NCBI GenBank assembly: GCA_030765055.1
Contig: CM060947.1
Span: forward strand, 102,031,672 to 102,095,671
Length of the DNA stretch: 64,000 bases
Source of the DNA: Mantis religiosa
Taxonomy: Eukaryota > Arthropoda > Insecta > Mantodea > Mantidae
Reading direction: 5' to 3'
The notes beneath the pieces were generated by a model. That model was not told the DNA's origin and did no database searches. It worked only from the letters and a program-made list of their open reading frames with translations. This document shows positions 11,095 to 23,224 of the stretch, piece by piece. The position numbers were made by a program, and so were the translations under genes. Each line of letters opens with the position of its first letter. Within the stretch, counting starts at the first letter, position 1.

Positions 11095-11395
11095 AATAAT
11101 TTAATTGAACTTATATACCAAATTTTGCATTTGATCAACCTTTTTGTTTTTAATTATGATTCACAGGCTCACGGAAACGCGCGTGCAGGCACGCACACGT
11201 ACACACACACGCGCGCACACACATGGGCCTTTAACAGGGGACTTCAAAAGCTATATTTCCAGTGAATTCATATCCAAGTTTTGGGTGGAATGTAGTGCCT
11301 TCACTACCTACTATGTTCATAGTATGGAAACTAAAATGGCAGTTTTAGAGGGAAAAAAGTCTCTGTGTCTATGTGTGTGCACATGTGTGTGAACA
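11095..11395 (+). repeat. Dispersed repeat J, right part
   Basis: It holds the degenerate CA/GCAC tract (11170-11225) followed by 'aacaggggacttcaaaa' and 'tttccagtgaattcat', matching the layout at 42690-42840. The 82-residue open frame here is probably incidental. Confidence 0.5.
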
Positions 11396-13038
11396 GCATA
11401 ATTAAAAACGAACTGTCAGTTAAATAACAAATTTGATATTTTTCCAATGATGTGTTCAAAGATTTTCAAAGAAATCTCTCACCCCAAACTACGCTTTAAG
11501 AGCACAATTTTTCGAAAATTGTTATATTAGCTAAAATAACTAATGATTTAACTTAAAATATTAATGGTTTAAATGAATTTATGACAAATGAAATATGCAT
11601 TTTGAATTTACTGGGAACAAACAGCCTGTGACGTTCTGTTCACTCTGGACTATTTTATACAATTGGCAAACAGTAGAGACAATTGAAATCTTACTGCAAA
11701 AAAATGTGTATTTCCTTAAGGCACAAGTTTACATCAAATATATTTTTCACCATGTTATCCATTTAAGTTCCTTGGATATATTCAAACTTATATTGTTGAT
11801 TACTCAGGAAGTTTTGGCAGTAGTTGCAACGTACAAGTGCTGCTATAGAGCGTTTAGCGAAGTCCTGTGTTCAGCACCTCAGTGATGAAGGAAGGGGAAC
11901 CTGCTTCCGGAGTTATTCATTAACTGCTATGCGTGAGGAAAAGTGTAGCGAGAATGAAAACAGAACTGTCAAATTAGTGAAATTGAAGTGAAAAGTCAAT
12001 AAGTCACTTTTCCCAAATAGGAAGGTTTTATACTTCTTTATTCGGGTAAAGAGCATGGGGTATGAAAGCCGTTACATAGTGAGAATGCCTTACCCTACTG
12101 TATGTACAATGGTCTGACAGTTCATCTGAAGGTGTCTGGAATGATGAGCTTTTGTAAGAATAGTTTGCGGAAGAGTTTGTAGATAAAGGCATGTGAATGT
12201 AGCATATTATATATTACATATTTTTAATTACTTCCCAGAATTTTTATTTCATGCGTTAAGTTCTACACAATATACAGTAAATGTATAACAAATTAATGCA
12301 AATTCATGAATATTAATAATTTAATATGTCTTTAACATTAAGAGTAATTGTATATGTTTTGAGAGGGAACCCACCAAGCAGAACCAGTTTCATTTTGCAA
12401 CATATCCGTATAGTACGGCCCGAGGTGTAAGCGCCACGAAGAGAGATGTGAGTTACAGCACAACAACCGTACTCCCTCGCAGTGTCTTACGTTTCAACTA
12501 TTCGTGTTGGCGTCACTGTTTATTATTTGACCGCCTCTTGTTAAAGAAGCAGGCAGAATCTGCATCTTCCGTCGTTGTCTTGCCCTCATCCACCCTCTAG
12601 TGTAGAGGCAAGGAACAAAGATTAATTGCCCCGTTGCAAACAAAAGAAGAACGTGTACATTGTTCACAGTGTTCCCCTCTGCAGCCGCAAGCTTCTTTGC
12701 TCTATGTATACGTATTTCTCCCTCTCTCTGTTCGTCCTTTTCATTTCCTGATTTCCTTGCCTTTTAGAAATGTTCGCTAGTGTAATCCTTTATCCGTTCA
12801 GTCAGTCTAAAACACGTTGAATCTCCACGTTTTGACAGGCGAGGGTGTATTAGGGACAAGTATCTACATAATCGATTTCCTCATTTAGTATACTTCACTA
12901 GAAAACCCAACTAAGAACCAAGGTATCTGATAGAATAGAAATAGCTAGCCAGTATGGTCGAAACATGGTCAACAATAATGACACCTGAAATGTACCCTTG
13001 AGATAAATGAATAGTTCAATACAAAGGGGAACCATTTA
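11396..13038. other. Noncoding DNA, nothing recognised
   Basis: A short frame at 11595-11885 has no recognisable features. The stretch 12360-12870 is more GC-balanced and less repetitive and could be single-copy sequence, but shows no exon signature. Confidence 0.5.
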
Positions 13039-13039
13039 G

Positions 13040-13610
<571 letters not shown>

Positions 13611-14284
13611 GAAATTTAGTCTTTCTTCCACACTAGCGGTGTGTAGGTTAAGTTTTGTATAGTCTCCGGTAGGACGGTCTCCAAGCCGACCAGGTGGGCC
13701 GTTTCAGGGCTACGGTGTGTGGGATACCGGTTGTACTGGGGAGTTTCCAACTGCTCACTTGTAGGGGACCCTGCCCTCTGAACTGTCATGAACTACTTTG
13801 TTGGGCCGCCCTATCTCCTCTCGCCTCATCCTTCCTACCGGGGATGCCCCACGAATAGATGAAGACAATAGATCAAGACTGTTCTCTGTGCCGAATTCCC
13901 TCCGTACGATTCTCTTCTATATATCCTATAATTGTTTCGCCATTTGTGCAGTGCACTTGAAATGTCATACTCTGACCTGTCACAAATTGCCTCATTGCAA
14001 ATTACTAAAACCTCTACTTCCCTACTGAAGTATGAGCACTTAGGTTATACATATTGAGTTTCCTTTTATGCAAGAAAAAAACTTAATTTATATGTGAAAA
14101 TGCAATTAAATTTCGTAAATCTAATTAGACCAACGTTATGTTACCTTTTTTCTGTTCCATGACCTGTTTGGTTTGGTTTAAATTGACATGGACTTCGTAT
14201 CCACCTTTCCTCAGTGAGTCGATTTTCTCTTTTTGTCATAGAAAATACTGACTTAAGTCCTAGTAGCTTGTATGTGTATGTGGT

Positions 14285-14285
<1 letters not shown>
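13611..14285. other. GC-balanced then AT-rich DNA, no gene recognised
   Basis: At 13630-13900 the base composition is balanced and a 76-residue frame is present, but no domain is recognised. It may be part of an unidentified repeat. Confidence 0.4.

Positions 14286-14349
<64 letters not shown>
14286..14349. repeat. (GA)n microsatellite
   Basis: About 32 GA units with one GC interruption near 14318. Confidence 0.96.
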
Positions 14350-14351
<2 letters not shown>

Positions 14352-14945
14352 GGGATGGTGGATTATTGTCTGAAGAAATAAATGAAAAATAAAATATTGC
14401 ATGCACAAAATTTGGTACTTAACTTCAGTATCTTCTAGATTCTCTGGAAAATTCTCAACCAAAACTACTCCTTGCTTGGAAACATATTTTCACATTAATC
14501 CTATTTTTATTTTCTCAAAAACATGTCTAATAGTTTTGAATAAAATGATAAAACCTTTTAACTCATGTGCATAACTAATAAAATGATTACCTTGATATTT
14601 TTGCCAATATCCTTGAACAGCCCTTCATTCCAAATTAATTTGTGTAAGTTTATGCAACTAATAAACCTATGGATTTATCTAACTTTATGGACTTATCAAT
14701 ATTGCATGACTTTTTTAACAACATATTTCTTAAACTAAATGATTCATCTTGATATTTACTGTTTGTCAGCTTGATATGGAAATTTCTTATGTTTTTGTAA
14801 ACTGTATTATATTCATAAATTTGTAAGCTATATTCCTAATATACCTTTAGGTAAAATAGGAATCAAAAAATTGGATAGTTAATAAATAAATAAACTAATG
14901 AACCTTGAGAGACGGGCAAAACTTGTTACAAAATAAATGTAGATA
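14350..14945. other. AT-rich DNA, nothing recognised
   Basis: Many TTTATCAAT- and AATAAATAA-like patches, with no coding frame. Confidence 0.5.
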
Positions 14946-14949
14946 CAGC

Positions 14950-15080
14950 CTTGTGATTTGGTGATTAGCATACGAGTGTCTGCCTTCAGAGGTCCCGGTT
15001 CAATGTCCGTTGGAGAATAGTAATTTTTAGCCAGGTTAAAAACCCATCTTCTCTAAAATTCTGGAAGAATGAGTGAGAAA
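14950..15080 (+). repeat. Decayed tRNA-headed SINE (A-like)
   Basis: 'gatttggtgattagcat' resembles an A box and 'aggtcccggttcaatgtcc' a B box, followed by the weak block 'ccaggttaaaaaccc'. Most of the body is not recognisable. Confidence 0.45.
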
Positions 15081-15244
15081 GTCCTGATTATTATTATAGG
15101 TGGGGGATGGAGGACAGAGACAAAAAAGAAGTGATAAAACCTAGCTCTTGCAAGAATAACCAAATGGAAGAAAAATAATACAAATTAAGCAAAACAAATA
15201 AATATTAACACCACAGTAAAACGAGTGAACAACATTGTCGATGA

Positions 15245-15425
15245 AGTCGGTTTGGATGACTCGGTAGCCTATTGAAGTTGCGGGTTTAAACTCAGCCCAG
15301 ACCGATGGATTTAAAGGGTGCTTAAAAACGACAGTCCCATGTCAGTAGATATACTGACATGTAAAATAACTCCTGTGGGACGAAATTCCGGCACTTCGGC
15401 GGTGATGAAATAAAGCGTTATTAAC
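15245..15425 (+). repeat. SINE family G
   Basis: A tRNA-like head ('gactcggtagcctattgaag', B box GCGGGTTTAAACTC) is followed by a body with 'cagaccgatggatttaaagg', 'aaaacgacagtcccatgtc', 'gacatgtaaaataactcctg' and 'cgaaattccggcac'. This layout is, as far as I recall, a widespread insect SINE type. It is partly decayed. Confidence 0.7.
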
Positions 15426-15699
15426 AATTTTTGTTCCTAATCAACAAATGTTCCTAAGGCAAAACCCGCTGATATATCCTTAGAGTTAACAGGTGTCATA
15501 TAAATGGAACAAAAATGTAGGTTTCACCAAACACAATTTATCTCAAATTTATTGTAGTACTAACCGAATCCTAGATACTCCATTCTATTAGTTTGAGTTT
15601 TCCAGTAATTTATTCTGCAACTTTATTTTATCTACTACTATCGATAATAGAGGAATAATTGAATTCTGCCTAAAAATTCGATGCCGATGTTTAACTGGA

Positions 15700-16025
15700 A
15701 GTACATATTTTGAATTCCCTGAATAAAAATAAAACATTATATTGGAAAATGATTGTATGTATCTGTGTCTGTTTGTGTGTATGTGTGCCTGTGTCTGTGA
15801 ACCACATAACTCAAACCAAAAGTTCGATAAATATAGAACTCAGTTTGTAAGTTATCGTGCAAGACTAAAAAGAAGGATTTGAAGAAGAAAAGAGTCTTCC
15901 ACCTCAAAAAATAATACTTTACATGCAACAATTTTAGAAAGTTATTATATTTTTCAAAAATGACTTTAATTTCTATTAATATACCACGTATTTGTGATTT
16001 ACATGGCATATAAAAGCTATGCCTC
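15700..16025 (-). repeat. Possible member of repeat J
   Basis: It contains a degenerate GT-rich tract (15755-15800), a 'gaactcagtttgtaa' block and AT-rich flanks in an arrangement like other repeat J copies. The resemblance is weak. Confidence 0.3.
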
Positions 16026-16640
16026 GTAATTTATTTCAATTTTATGATCCCTATAAAACCTTTTGTAGCGTTAACGCACATCTTATATGTTTACTTTATA
16101 CTTTTTTCTAATTGGAAAGACATTTTACTATCTTCACTACCTTTACACTTCACAAGTCACTTGTCCTTCTCACCTCGTTTTAAATTTACGTAATACTGAC
16201 AAGTTGTTTGGTGCTTCTAGTAGTGACACGCATTTGAATTAAATTCCTTTCCAATATTTTCCCCGTGACACCTTTCTCTTTTACATTCACCACATCCGTC
16301 CTCTTATTTTCCACGATATCCTTATACTTCGTCTCCAAATCAATTAACAATTCTTTCTCCATCGATGAGAAATTTGTCTCAAATGTGTTCATCCGACATT
16401 TTCAGCTTGTGCAGATGAAAATGAAAACAAAAGCGCATCGCAGTACTTTCAGAAAATAATACGACTCATCCATAGCCTTCTATAGCTGAGATATTTACAA
16501 GTTTCTTGGTGTTAACACGTGTTTGTTAACATTTTCAGAAAACAGGTTGGTGAAATGCAAGAAATGTAACAGCTTTATTAGCGCTGTGAGAATTGTCACC
16601 TTTCATTTGTTAACGTCGATTTTAACATCTGTTGGTGAAA
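16026..16640. other. AT-rich DNA with unassigned short frames
   Basis: Two opposing frames near 16186-16459 have no recognisable motif. The stretch may be 5' flank of the transposon to the right. Confidence 0.4.
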
Positions 16641-16644
16641 TCGG

Positions 16645-17990
16645 ACATAAGAGAAATAGGATTTCAATTTAAGAAATGTGAAACCAAACGTTCTGTGCTA
16701 ATGCAGAAACCACAAATTGTTGCAAAACTTGCAGAGTACCTAAATACTATTATTGAAAACGAAAAAGTGCCACATAAAGCAGTAGTTTATACAGACGAAA
16801 CTTGAGTCCATACTCACTAAACCGTCAAGAAGTGCTGGCAACATGAGTTATTTTGACTAATATTAGTGCTGGTTAAAGAGCAATTGTTGTACATTCAGGG
16901 GGATCTATGGGATTTTTTGAGAGCGCTGAATTTATTTACGATTCAAAATCCAAATCAGCAGATTACCATGATGAAATGAACAGTCAAAATTATAAAAAGT
17001 GGGTAGAAGAGAAATTAAAATCAAATATTGCATCTGAAATCATTGTTTTGCCATACCGTACAGGAAAATAAAGCCCCTAACACTTCATCTCGAAAGGTAC
17101 AGGTTCTTCATTGGTTAACACAAAAGAAAATTAAACATGATCCCCAACTGAAAAAAATAAGCTTCTGGAGAGAATGAAAATTAATTTTTAAAAAATGCCT
17201 GTTTATTGACTTGATTGAATAATGGAACAAAGAGGCTTTACAGTCTTACGCCTTCCTCCGTAGCACTGTGACATTAATCCTATAGAGCTATCTGGAATTT
17301 AATTAAACAAAAGATTGCAGTAAAGAAGTATCATCGATTACTTTGAGTAATCTGAAAGCTATGACAATAAGCTGCATAGCTCAAATTGCCCACCTCGGTA
17401 GCGTGGTGGTAGCATGTCTGCCTCACGTTCAAGAGGTCCCAAGTTCGAATCTCGGTCAAGATGAGTTACCTGGATAAGGTTTTTTCCGGGGGTTTTCCCT
17501 TCTTCTGAAAGACGAATGTCGGGTAACTCTAAGCTCTATGGACCCCGGACTCATTTGAGCATCATTTCACCCATTCCATTCATTGTCCGATATGACTTAA
17601 CGTTGGAGGACGTAAATTACAAAGGAAAGGGTAGCTCAAATTACACAAACTGATTGGATAGCAGCATGCAGACAAGTGAAAAGAATTGAGCAAGATTTTA
17701 ATCGCCGAGATGGGTTAAAGGAGGAAACAATTGAAGGTATAATTATAAACGTGGTCTAGAGAGCAGCGATGATAATGACGATAAAGATTGCAGTCGTGAT
17801 GAATGTTATTTTGAGAATATGGATATTGACGCAGAAAGACGCACTGACACTAATACAGCTGATGAAGGGAACAGTGACACGGATACAGCAGATGAAGGAC
17901 CTGAAACAAGCATTCCCGGATTTGCTGCTTCCAAGAACTAACATGAAGACATCAGCAGGCAAGTAGTGTTTTGATTGTGCGACTGTACAT
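16645..17990 (+). pseudogene. Decayed DDE transposase gene, split by a SINE
   Basis: Pieces in all three frames spell one protein. Conserved blocks in order: KRSVLMQKPQIVAKLAEYL (about 16695-16745), VVYTDET followed by a stop and VHTH (about 16785-16815), the 'VHAGG-MGF' region near 16900, SADYHDEMN and YKKWVEEKL (about 16955-17015), 'ENKAPNTSS' (about 17065), then a CDINPIEL block near 17270. After the SINE come TDWIAACRQVKRIEQDF and a very acidic tail (ESSDDNDDKD, then repeats with TDTNTADEG). YTDE-W and the Asn-Pro-Ile-Glu block are typical of insect DDE-superfamily transposons of the ISL2EU/Harbinger-like kind; the exact superfamily is my inference. Many stops and frameshifts make it dead. 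Terminal inverted repeats were not found. Confidence 0.75.
17388..17631 (+). repeat. SINE family A, full-length reference copy
   Basis: A tRNA-like head has A box TAGCGTGGTGGTAGCATG and B box AAGTTCGAATCTCGG. The body has 'cccggactcatttgagcatc' and 'gtccgatatgacttaacg', and the tail is purine-rich (AAAGGAAAGGG). The 11-bp duplication TAGCTCAAATT flanks it (17377-17387 and 17632-17642). It inserted into the transposase relic after that gene was already in place, which dates it as younger. Confidence 0.95.
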
Positions 17991-17999
17991 TCCCAGTAT

Positions 18000-18281
18000 C
18001 ACCCTTCCCCTCACTTCCCCCGCTCCGCGCGATTCCCTAAGCTTCATGTAGAAAACAGAACTGTGGTGCCCTCGTTGAAGTGCATTCATATCGTGGCCGA
18101 CTAGTACCTAAAGTTAGTATTCTCTAAGTAAGCAAAGGAAAAAGTGTCACGAATTATTCCAACTGAAAACTGCGCATCTTTAAACGTTTCAGTTTATACT
18201 CACTCGCTCTATTTATAGACCTGGTTTCAATTCTCACAGAACTAACCTTTAACGGAAATTAATGCGAAGCAGTTGCAGAAT
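18000..18281. other. Noncoding DNA
   Basis: It includes a C-rich patch at 18000-18040 and may hold the 3' end of the transposon relic. Nothing else is recognised. Confidence 0.4.
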
Positions 18282-18410
18282 GTCGTGCTGGCATGTTACC
18301 ATGGTGTCTCAGTGGTTAAACGGAGACCGGAAGATCCATGTTTCAAAACCGGTTATGCCACTGAATTCTTCAGTTTGGCTCTACCTTTCCTATCCTTTAA
18401 TGTATTATGC
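18282..18410 (+). repeat. SINE family D, decayed copy
   Basis: 'tggtgtctcagtggttaaac', 'ggagaccggaagatccatg' and 'gttatgccactgaattcttc' match the tRNA-like core and 3' side of the copies at 47728 and 49650-49890. Confidence 0.65.
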
Positions 18411-18746
18411 GCATTACAATAGAAGCTGTGTTGAATTTAAAGCAAAAAATTCACTGGCACCAAGTACAACACCCAGCCCGCTGGTTATAATATGAAAGTA
18501 CTTTTGAAAACCTGAATTAGGGTTGCATAAATGGAGGTTACGTGTCAACTGAACTTCTTATATAAAAACCTGACTGGTTCAATGACTTATTAACCAGAAA
18601 GGTCATTAAACTGGAATACATTTGCTACATATTTTGTTAAATCGTACTGTGTTCCTAAAATAGCCAATGAGCTTAACATTTGAATTATTTGTGAAAGTTA
18701 CGGTTTCATAACCTGCTAATATATTGAATATGACAATAAATCCTCG

Positions 18747-19081
18747 GTCTCTTCTTCAACTTTCCTAGTCTTACCTCTATAGTGATGTTAGGGGATTCTT
18801 TTTCCTCTATCACTTACGCCTGGTTGAACCTCTGGATCAGATAAAGAACCCAGGATGGGTGATCAGCCCGATGCCTGGTATGAGAGTGAGAGAAGTAGAT
18901 GACAGAATAAGAGCGAAATGAATGAAAGGAAAGATGATAATGAAGCAATTGGTGAAATGATGGGGGAAACCGGAGATCCCGGAGAAAACCATCGAGTTTT
19001 CCACATGCAGCCGCCTGGGATCGAACCCTTGCCGCCTAGGTAAGAGTCAAGCGGCTTAAGCCCTCAGCTAAGGTGTGACCT
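18747..19081 (-). repeat. SINE family C, long-tail type
   Basis: The minus strand starts with the family C tRNA-like head (B box GGTTCGATCCC) and the 'ccggagaaaacc' zone in reverse, as in the short type. The tail is different and longer ('tgatcagcccgatgcctgg', 'gaacccaggatggg' on the plus strand). A perfect 12-bp duplication, AATAAATCCTCG, lies at 18735-18746 and 19082-19093. It shares its tail with the copy at 22316-22615. Confidence 0.88.
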
Positions 19082-19160
19082 AATAAATCCTCGACCTCAC
19101 CACACAAAAATAACGGGCCATGAAGAACCAAAACATGTCTTAATATAATAAAATAAAACC

Positions 19161-19364
19161 AAAGTTGAGTAATATAATGACTAATGATGTATTTATTTCG
19201 GCATTTTAACCTAATCTACGTAGATTTTGAGATGTTACAAAATGCTGAGAGTACGTATTTTATTCGCAGATGCTCTCAGCATTTTGTAACAGCTCAAAAT
19301 CTACGTAGATTAGGTTAAAAATGCCGAAATAAATACATAATTAGTCATTACATTACTCAACTTT
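19161..19364. repeat. Near-perfect 91-bp inverted repeat
   Basis: The left arm 19161-19251 and right arm 19273-19364 are reverse complements with about three substitutions and one single-base indel, around a 21-base loop. The arms begin AAAGTTGAGTAAT and include AATCTACGTAGATT. There is no coding potential, and no target duplication is evident at the edges (AAAACC on the left, AGTTAC on the right). It could be a foldback or MITE-like element or a hairpin RNA source. Confidence 0.93.
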
Positions 19365-19544
19365 AGTTACTTGAACTCACGTAGAAATTCTAAAATTTCC
19401 CAATTTTCTGCCTCTTCAAAAAGAATTAAATGGAGTTCCTCGGTTTGTTTGGCAACTTAATGGCAGAAACTAATAAAAAGCGACATGGCAATAGCCACAT
19501 TATGGTTAATAAACCCAATGTAACCCTCAGGCATTTTGGGCGGG

Positions 19545-19745
19545 TCGCCGCGAGCGGTTCTCAGCCGGGTGGTCAAGACGAACACTGCGCATCTCTGCCA
19601 CCTACGCTGTCCATTCCTGCAGCCCATACATCAGCCCACCTCTGTGATGTCACCTCCACTTCAAGAGATCTCGAGTTCGAATTTTGATCACGATCAAGTT
19701 TTACTGGGGGTTTCCCTTATCCTGAAAGATGAATTAACTGTATGT
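19545..19745 (+). repeat. SINE family A fragment with diverged 5' part
   Basis: 'cacttcaagagatctcgagt' plus 'tcgaattttgatcacgatca' and the 'ggggtttcccttatcctgaa' block match family A. The first 100 bases do not. Confidence 0.6.
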
Positions 19746-19849
19746 TCTGATATAGAGGTTATGGATCAGTTAAATAAATTAAGAATTATGATAAAATTAA
19801 ATATGAATATTCCGTGCTTTCTTTAAATGTTACGGGATTTTAGGTTTGG

Positions 19850-20560
19850 CAGTTTAATTATATGTATAGTTTGGCTTGGGTAAAAGATGTCATTAAATAA
19901 GGTAATTAGCGAGGGGTAGTTTCGCAGAAGTTAAATAGGTTAAGCGATGAGAGGGCAAAGTTACTATCCAAAGTTGCCAAATTACGTATCGCAGGCTAGC
20001 TTGGAATTCGTGGAATATGTGAGAGGTTTACTTGGAAATTTATAGAGAGAGTTTAAGATGAAGAAAACTTGAGTAATGTAGAAATGAAGTGGCAACATCG
20101 TATAGAAGCTAGTAGTGGGGTCCTAGGGTCATTAGCAAAAGGGGAAGTGGTTAGGAGAACTTTGGTAGCTGAGTAGGACATTCTGGGCAGAGTCATACAC
20201 TTTTTGAGTAGTCGCCGATGGAAGACGTAACTGAATATAGCGTAATCTTTTGTCTCAATGATAGAATCACGCGTTATCGCGTAGTATAAAATTCAGATAT
20301 TCCGGATATTTATATATCAGCTTCTATTTGGTCGGCTACTTCTTGATTTAAGTGAATACTTAAAAAGTTATCAAAACTTGTCAAACTTAGATTCGGTGTC
20401 ATCCTTACTTTTATTACACACCCACGCATACTCTGAGATATGTCTCTGCTCGAGATTGAAACAAGATCACAGCTTCAAAATTGGTACATCAGCATCGTGA
20501 GGCTGAATAAAACAGCTCTTCAAATTGGTGAAACATCATGAGCCCGATAATGGCGTTACG
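19850..20560. other. Unassigned DNA
   Basis: The part at 19850-20240 is purine-rich on the plus strand with stops in all frames and may be an old, unrecognised element. No gene is supported. Confidence 0.35.
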
Positions 20561-20562
20561 CT

Positions 20563-20638
20563 CTAGCTCATTTGAGCATCATTTCATTCATCATCCGATA
20601 TGACCTTTGTTGGAGGACGTCAATTATAAAGAAAGCAA
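20563..20638 (+). repeat. SINE family A, 3' end only
   Basis: 'agctcatttgagcatcattt' followed by 'catccgatatgacctttgtt' and 'ggaggacgtcaattataaag' is the 3' quarter of the family. The 5' part is missing. Confidence 0.75.
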
Positions 20639-20759
20639 ACATCTGCGGTTCTGCAGTTCCTTCATCTCACCCGTTCCTCCGGAGGCGTGTGCACAAAAGA
20701 GCAATTGCGACTCGAAATGCTAGCATTTTGTTTGTTATAAATATATTTTAAGTCTATGA

Positions 20760-21095
20760 TATTTTAATCAAAATTGTTAAGAACTATTTCTGACAACATG
20801 AAAAATTTTTAAAACATCCCTTAAAGGGTAGTTTGATAATGGAGACCCTTTTAGAAAATCTTCGTGACGCATACTTGAAAGATGTTTAAAACCAAGTTTT
20901 GTAAGTAATGGATTTATCTCTTTTTGATTATGCTGTTCATATACACAGACTCAGGTACATATATGTTTTAAAAATCCTTCTGTTGGGGACCTCAAAGCAT
21001 ATTTATTGTGTAATATCGGTTATGAAAGTTTAGATGGCGCGCAAATTCGTTTCTGCCTGCTATGTACTGCTAGAGAATATAAAAAGCATAAGTAC
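20760..21095 (+). repeat. Dispersed repeat J, partial copy
   Basis: 'ggggacctcaaagcatat' near 20987 and 'agagaatataaaaagcataa' near 21072 match blocks in the 10.4-11.4 kb and 42.3-42.8 kb copies. Confidence 0.45.
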
Positions 21096-21109
21096 TTGAC
21101 AACTCGTCC

Positions 21110-21735
21110 TGCGCCGAGGCGTAGTGTGCTAGAGCACTGTGCTTTGCTTCCCTGCCACAGAACGCGCCCGGGACCGATCCCACCCCTGGGCGGGTGCGGA
21201 TTTTAAGTCCCAGGTATTACGATTAGGAGAGATTCGTCATCCTTTGTACCTATACCTCAAGTGCGATGCCCCCGGGAGGGAGGATGAGGAGAGAGGAGAC
21301 AGACGGCGATCGTTCCAAGGAACCACGACAGTACAAAGGGTAGAATCCCTACATTTTACTTAGATAGAGACCACCCCCGGCAGGCCAGGACAACGGACAG
21401 CCGAGCCCGTAATGGTCCTAGGAGCAGGTTCAAAGACCGGCAACCAACCTACCGGAGGAGGAAATAGTTCTCCTCAGAGCGTATCATCTTTCCATACATC
21501 ACCGAGACCCCCGCCGACACTTCTTACCCTGAAACAGACCACCGGATGAGAGATGATGTGAAATGATAAAGGAAATAAAATGGAGGGGCAGGAAATTCGG
21601 GGGATATAATTAACCTACCCAGCATTCGCCTAGCGACTCCGGAAAACCCCCGAAAAGCACCCCATGAGTCCGGTAGATCGGCCACGGGAATCGAACCCGG
21701 GTCTCCCGAATGAAGACCCGTGTTCACTAAGCATC
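21110..21735 (-). repeat. SINE family E copy abutting a second tRNA-like head
   Basis: The body (about 21210-21680) matches 23250-23700 and 42985-43370: 'gaggagacagacggc', 'aacctaccggaggagga', 'gatgagagatgatgtgaaat', 'taacctacccagcattcgcc'. On the minus strand a B box (GGGTTCGATTCCC, near 21690) marks its tRNA-like 5' end at the right. At the left, plus-strand 21113-21190 ('gcgtagtgtgctagagcact', then 'gcgcccgggaccgatccca') looks like a second tRNA-type head in the opposite direction, so two elements may be joined. Confidence 0.75.
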
Positions 21736-21741
21736 GTGAAG

Positions 21742-21930
21742 AAATTGAGGAGCTATGCTAGGTAGCGAACTCTAGTCTAAAAAGGCAACATTCTGTCTGG
21801 GGGTGTCATGATGCTGACCTCATCTCCTCCCCGTATCGGTTGGATGATCGCCCACCTCTGTCTTGCGTATGTGGGCGTGAGGTTGGCAGTCAGGTTGGCA
21901 GGCCCTGGCTCACTCCGTGGGTTACGTTAC
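21742..21930 (+). repeat. Dispersed repeat F
   Basis: 'gagctatgctaggtagcgaa', 'tgggggtgtcatgatgctga', 'ctccccgtatcggttggatg' and 'tgcgtatgtgggcgtgaggt' occur in the reverse direction at 35165-35420, and a shred occurs at 34498-34530. It is moderately GC-rich with no coding frame. Confidence 0.65.
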
Positions 21931-21943
21931 TTGACAATTCAAA

Positions 21944-22310
21944 CCAATAATAACGAATAACTTGCATACACCTATTGCCACAAAAATTATTTGCACATAA
22001 ATTGCGTGGTTTAAAGAGTTTTAAAGTTTTTTTACAATATCTTTTTCTCTGTCTCTTAAAAGTTATACTTAAGTCATTAGAATGAAGAGGACCTAATAGG
22101 CTATTCACAGAAAATTTAAGATATACAATTCATTTGTCATGCAAATATTTTAAACAAAGGATAATAAAAATCGTTAGTAAAATTCTTATAAAATAAAAAT
22201 AGCAAAAATATTTCTAAGTAAAATGTAGCTAGAGGGGCTTTTCTTGAAAGTTTTCTGTCGCTTTCCTACAATATACTGAACTTATTTACCAAGTTTGATA
22301 TTTATTCAGG
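21944..22310 (+). repeat. Dispersed repeat J, partial copy
   Basis: 'gcacataaattgcgtggttt', 'tctgtctcttaaaagttata' and 'aatgaagaggacct' align with 7520-7640 and 42345-42450. Confidence 0.5.
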
Positions 22311-22315
22311 CTGCA

Positions 22316-22615
22316 TCGTGGCCGGGCGATTAGACGGCTTGACTCTCACCAAGGCAGCCCGGGTTCGATGTCGATGTGAGATTTGTTATGGACAACACGA
22401 AGCTGAGACGGATTTTCTCAAGGACCTCCGGTAATCATTCCACCAATTTCTCCATTATCATCTTTCCTTTCATCCACTTTGCTCTCATTCCGTTCATCTA
22501 CTTCCCTCACTCTCATTCCAGAGGCCGGGCTGATCACCCATCCCTGGATTTCTCTCTCTGATCTATTGTTGTGGCTCCCTCACCCGACGCCTAAAATTAT
22601 ATAAGGGGTCGAGGA
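22316..22615 (+). repeat. SINE family C, long-tail type
   Basis: The head 'ggccgggcgattagacggct' with B box GGGTTCGATGTCG is followed by 'ggacaacacgaagctgagac'. The tail shares 'aggccgggctgatcacccat' with 18747-19081. The element is transcribed left to right. No target duplication was identified. Confidence 0.8.
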
Positions 22616-22681
22616 TCATAAATGAACAGGACTGTGTCTCCTCTTGGCATGGATTTGAGATTTCGTCTTTCGGTTACATTG

Positions 22682-22850
<169 letters not shown>

Positions 22851-22921
22851 TTTCTAAATAAAAAACATATTCTCTCTCTTTGTTCGGGGATCTCAAATTG
22901 TGTAGGTATATAGTTCCCTCT

Positions 22922-23145
22922 GCAGTGCGGCGGTAACATGTATCCTCACATTTAAAATCTCCCAAGGTCAAATCTCATTAGAGTGAGTTCCCTGGTTAAG
23001 AGCTTTACCGGGGCTTTCCCTTGTCCTGAAACATGACTTTCGGATAGCCCTAAGCTCTATGGCACCTGGACTCATTTGAGTATCATTTCACCCGCTTCAA
23101 TCATCATCTGATACGAGTTAACCGATTAAAGAACGTTAAACCTTA
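22922..23145 (+). repeat. SINE family A, diverged copy
   Basis: 'gtgcggcggtaacatgtatc' (A-box zone), 'ccaaggtcaaatctcattag' (B-box zone), 'agctctatggcacctggact' and 'catttgagtatcatttcacc' follow the order of the reference copy at 17388. Confidence 0.8.
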
Positions 23146-23224
23146 ATAGATATACAAACTATACTTCCGGTAAAATCTCGATCGAATTTTTTTATGTAAT
23201 GGAATAGTTCCTCTACTTACTATT

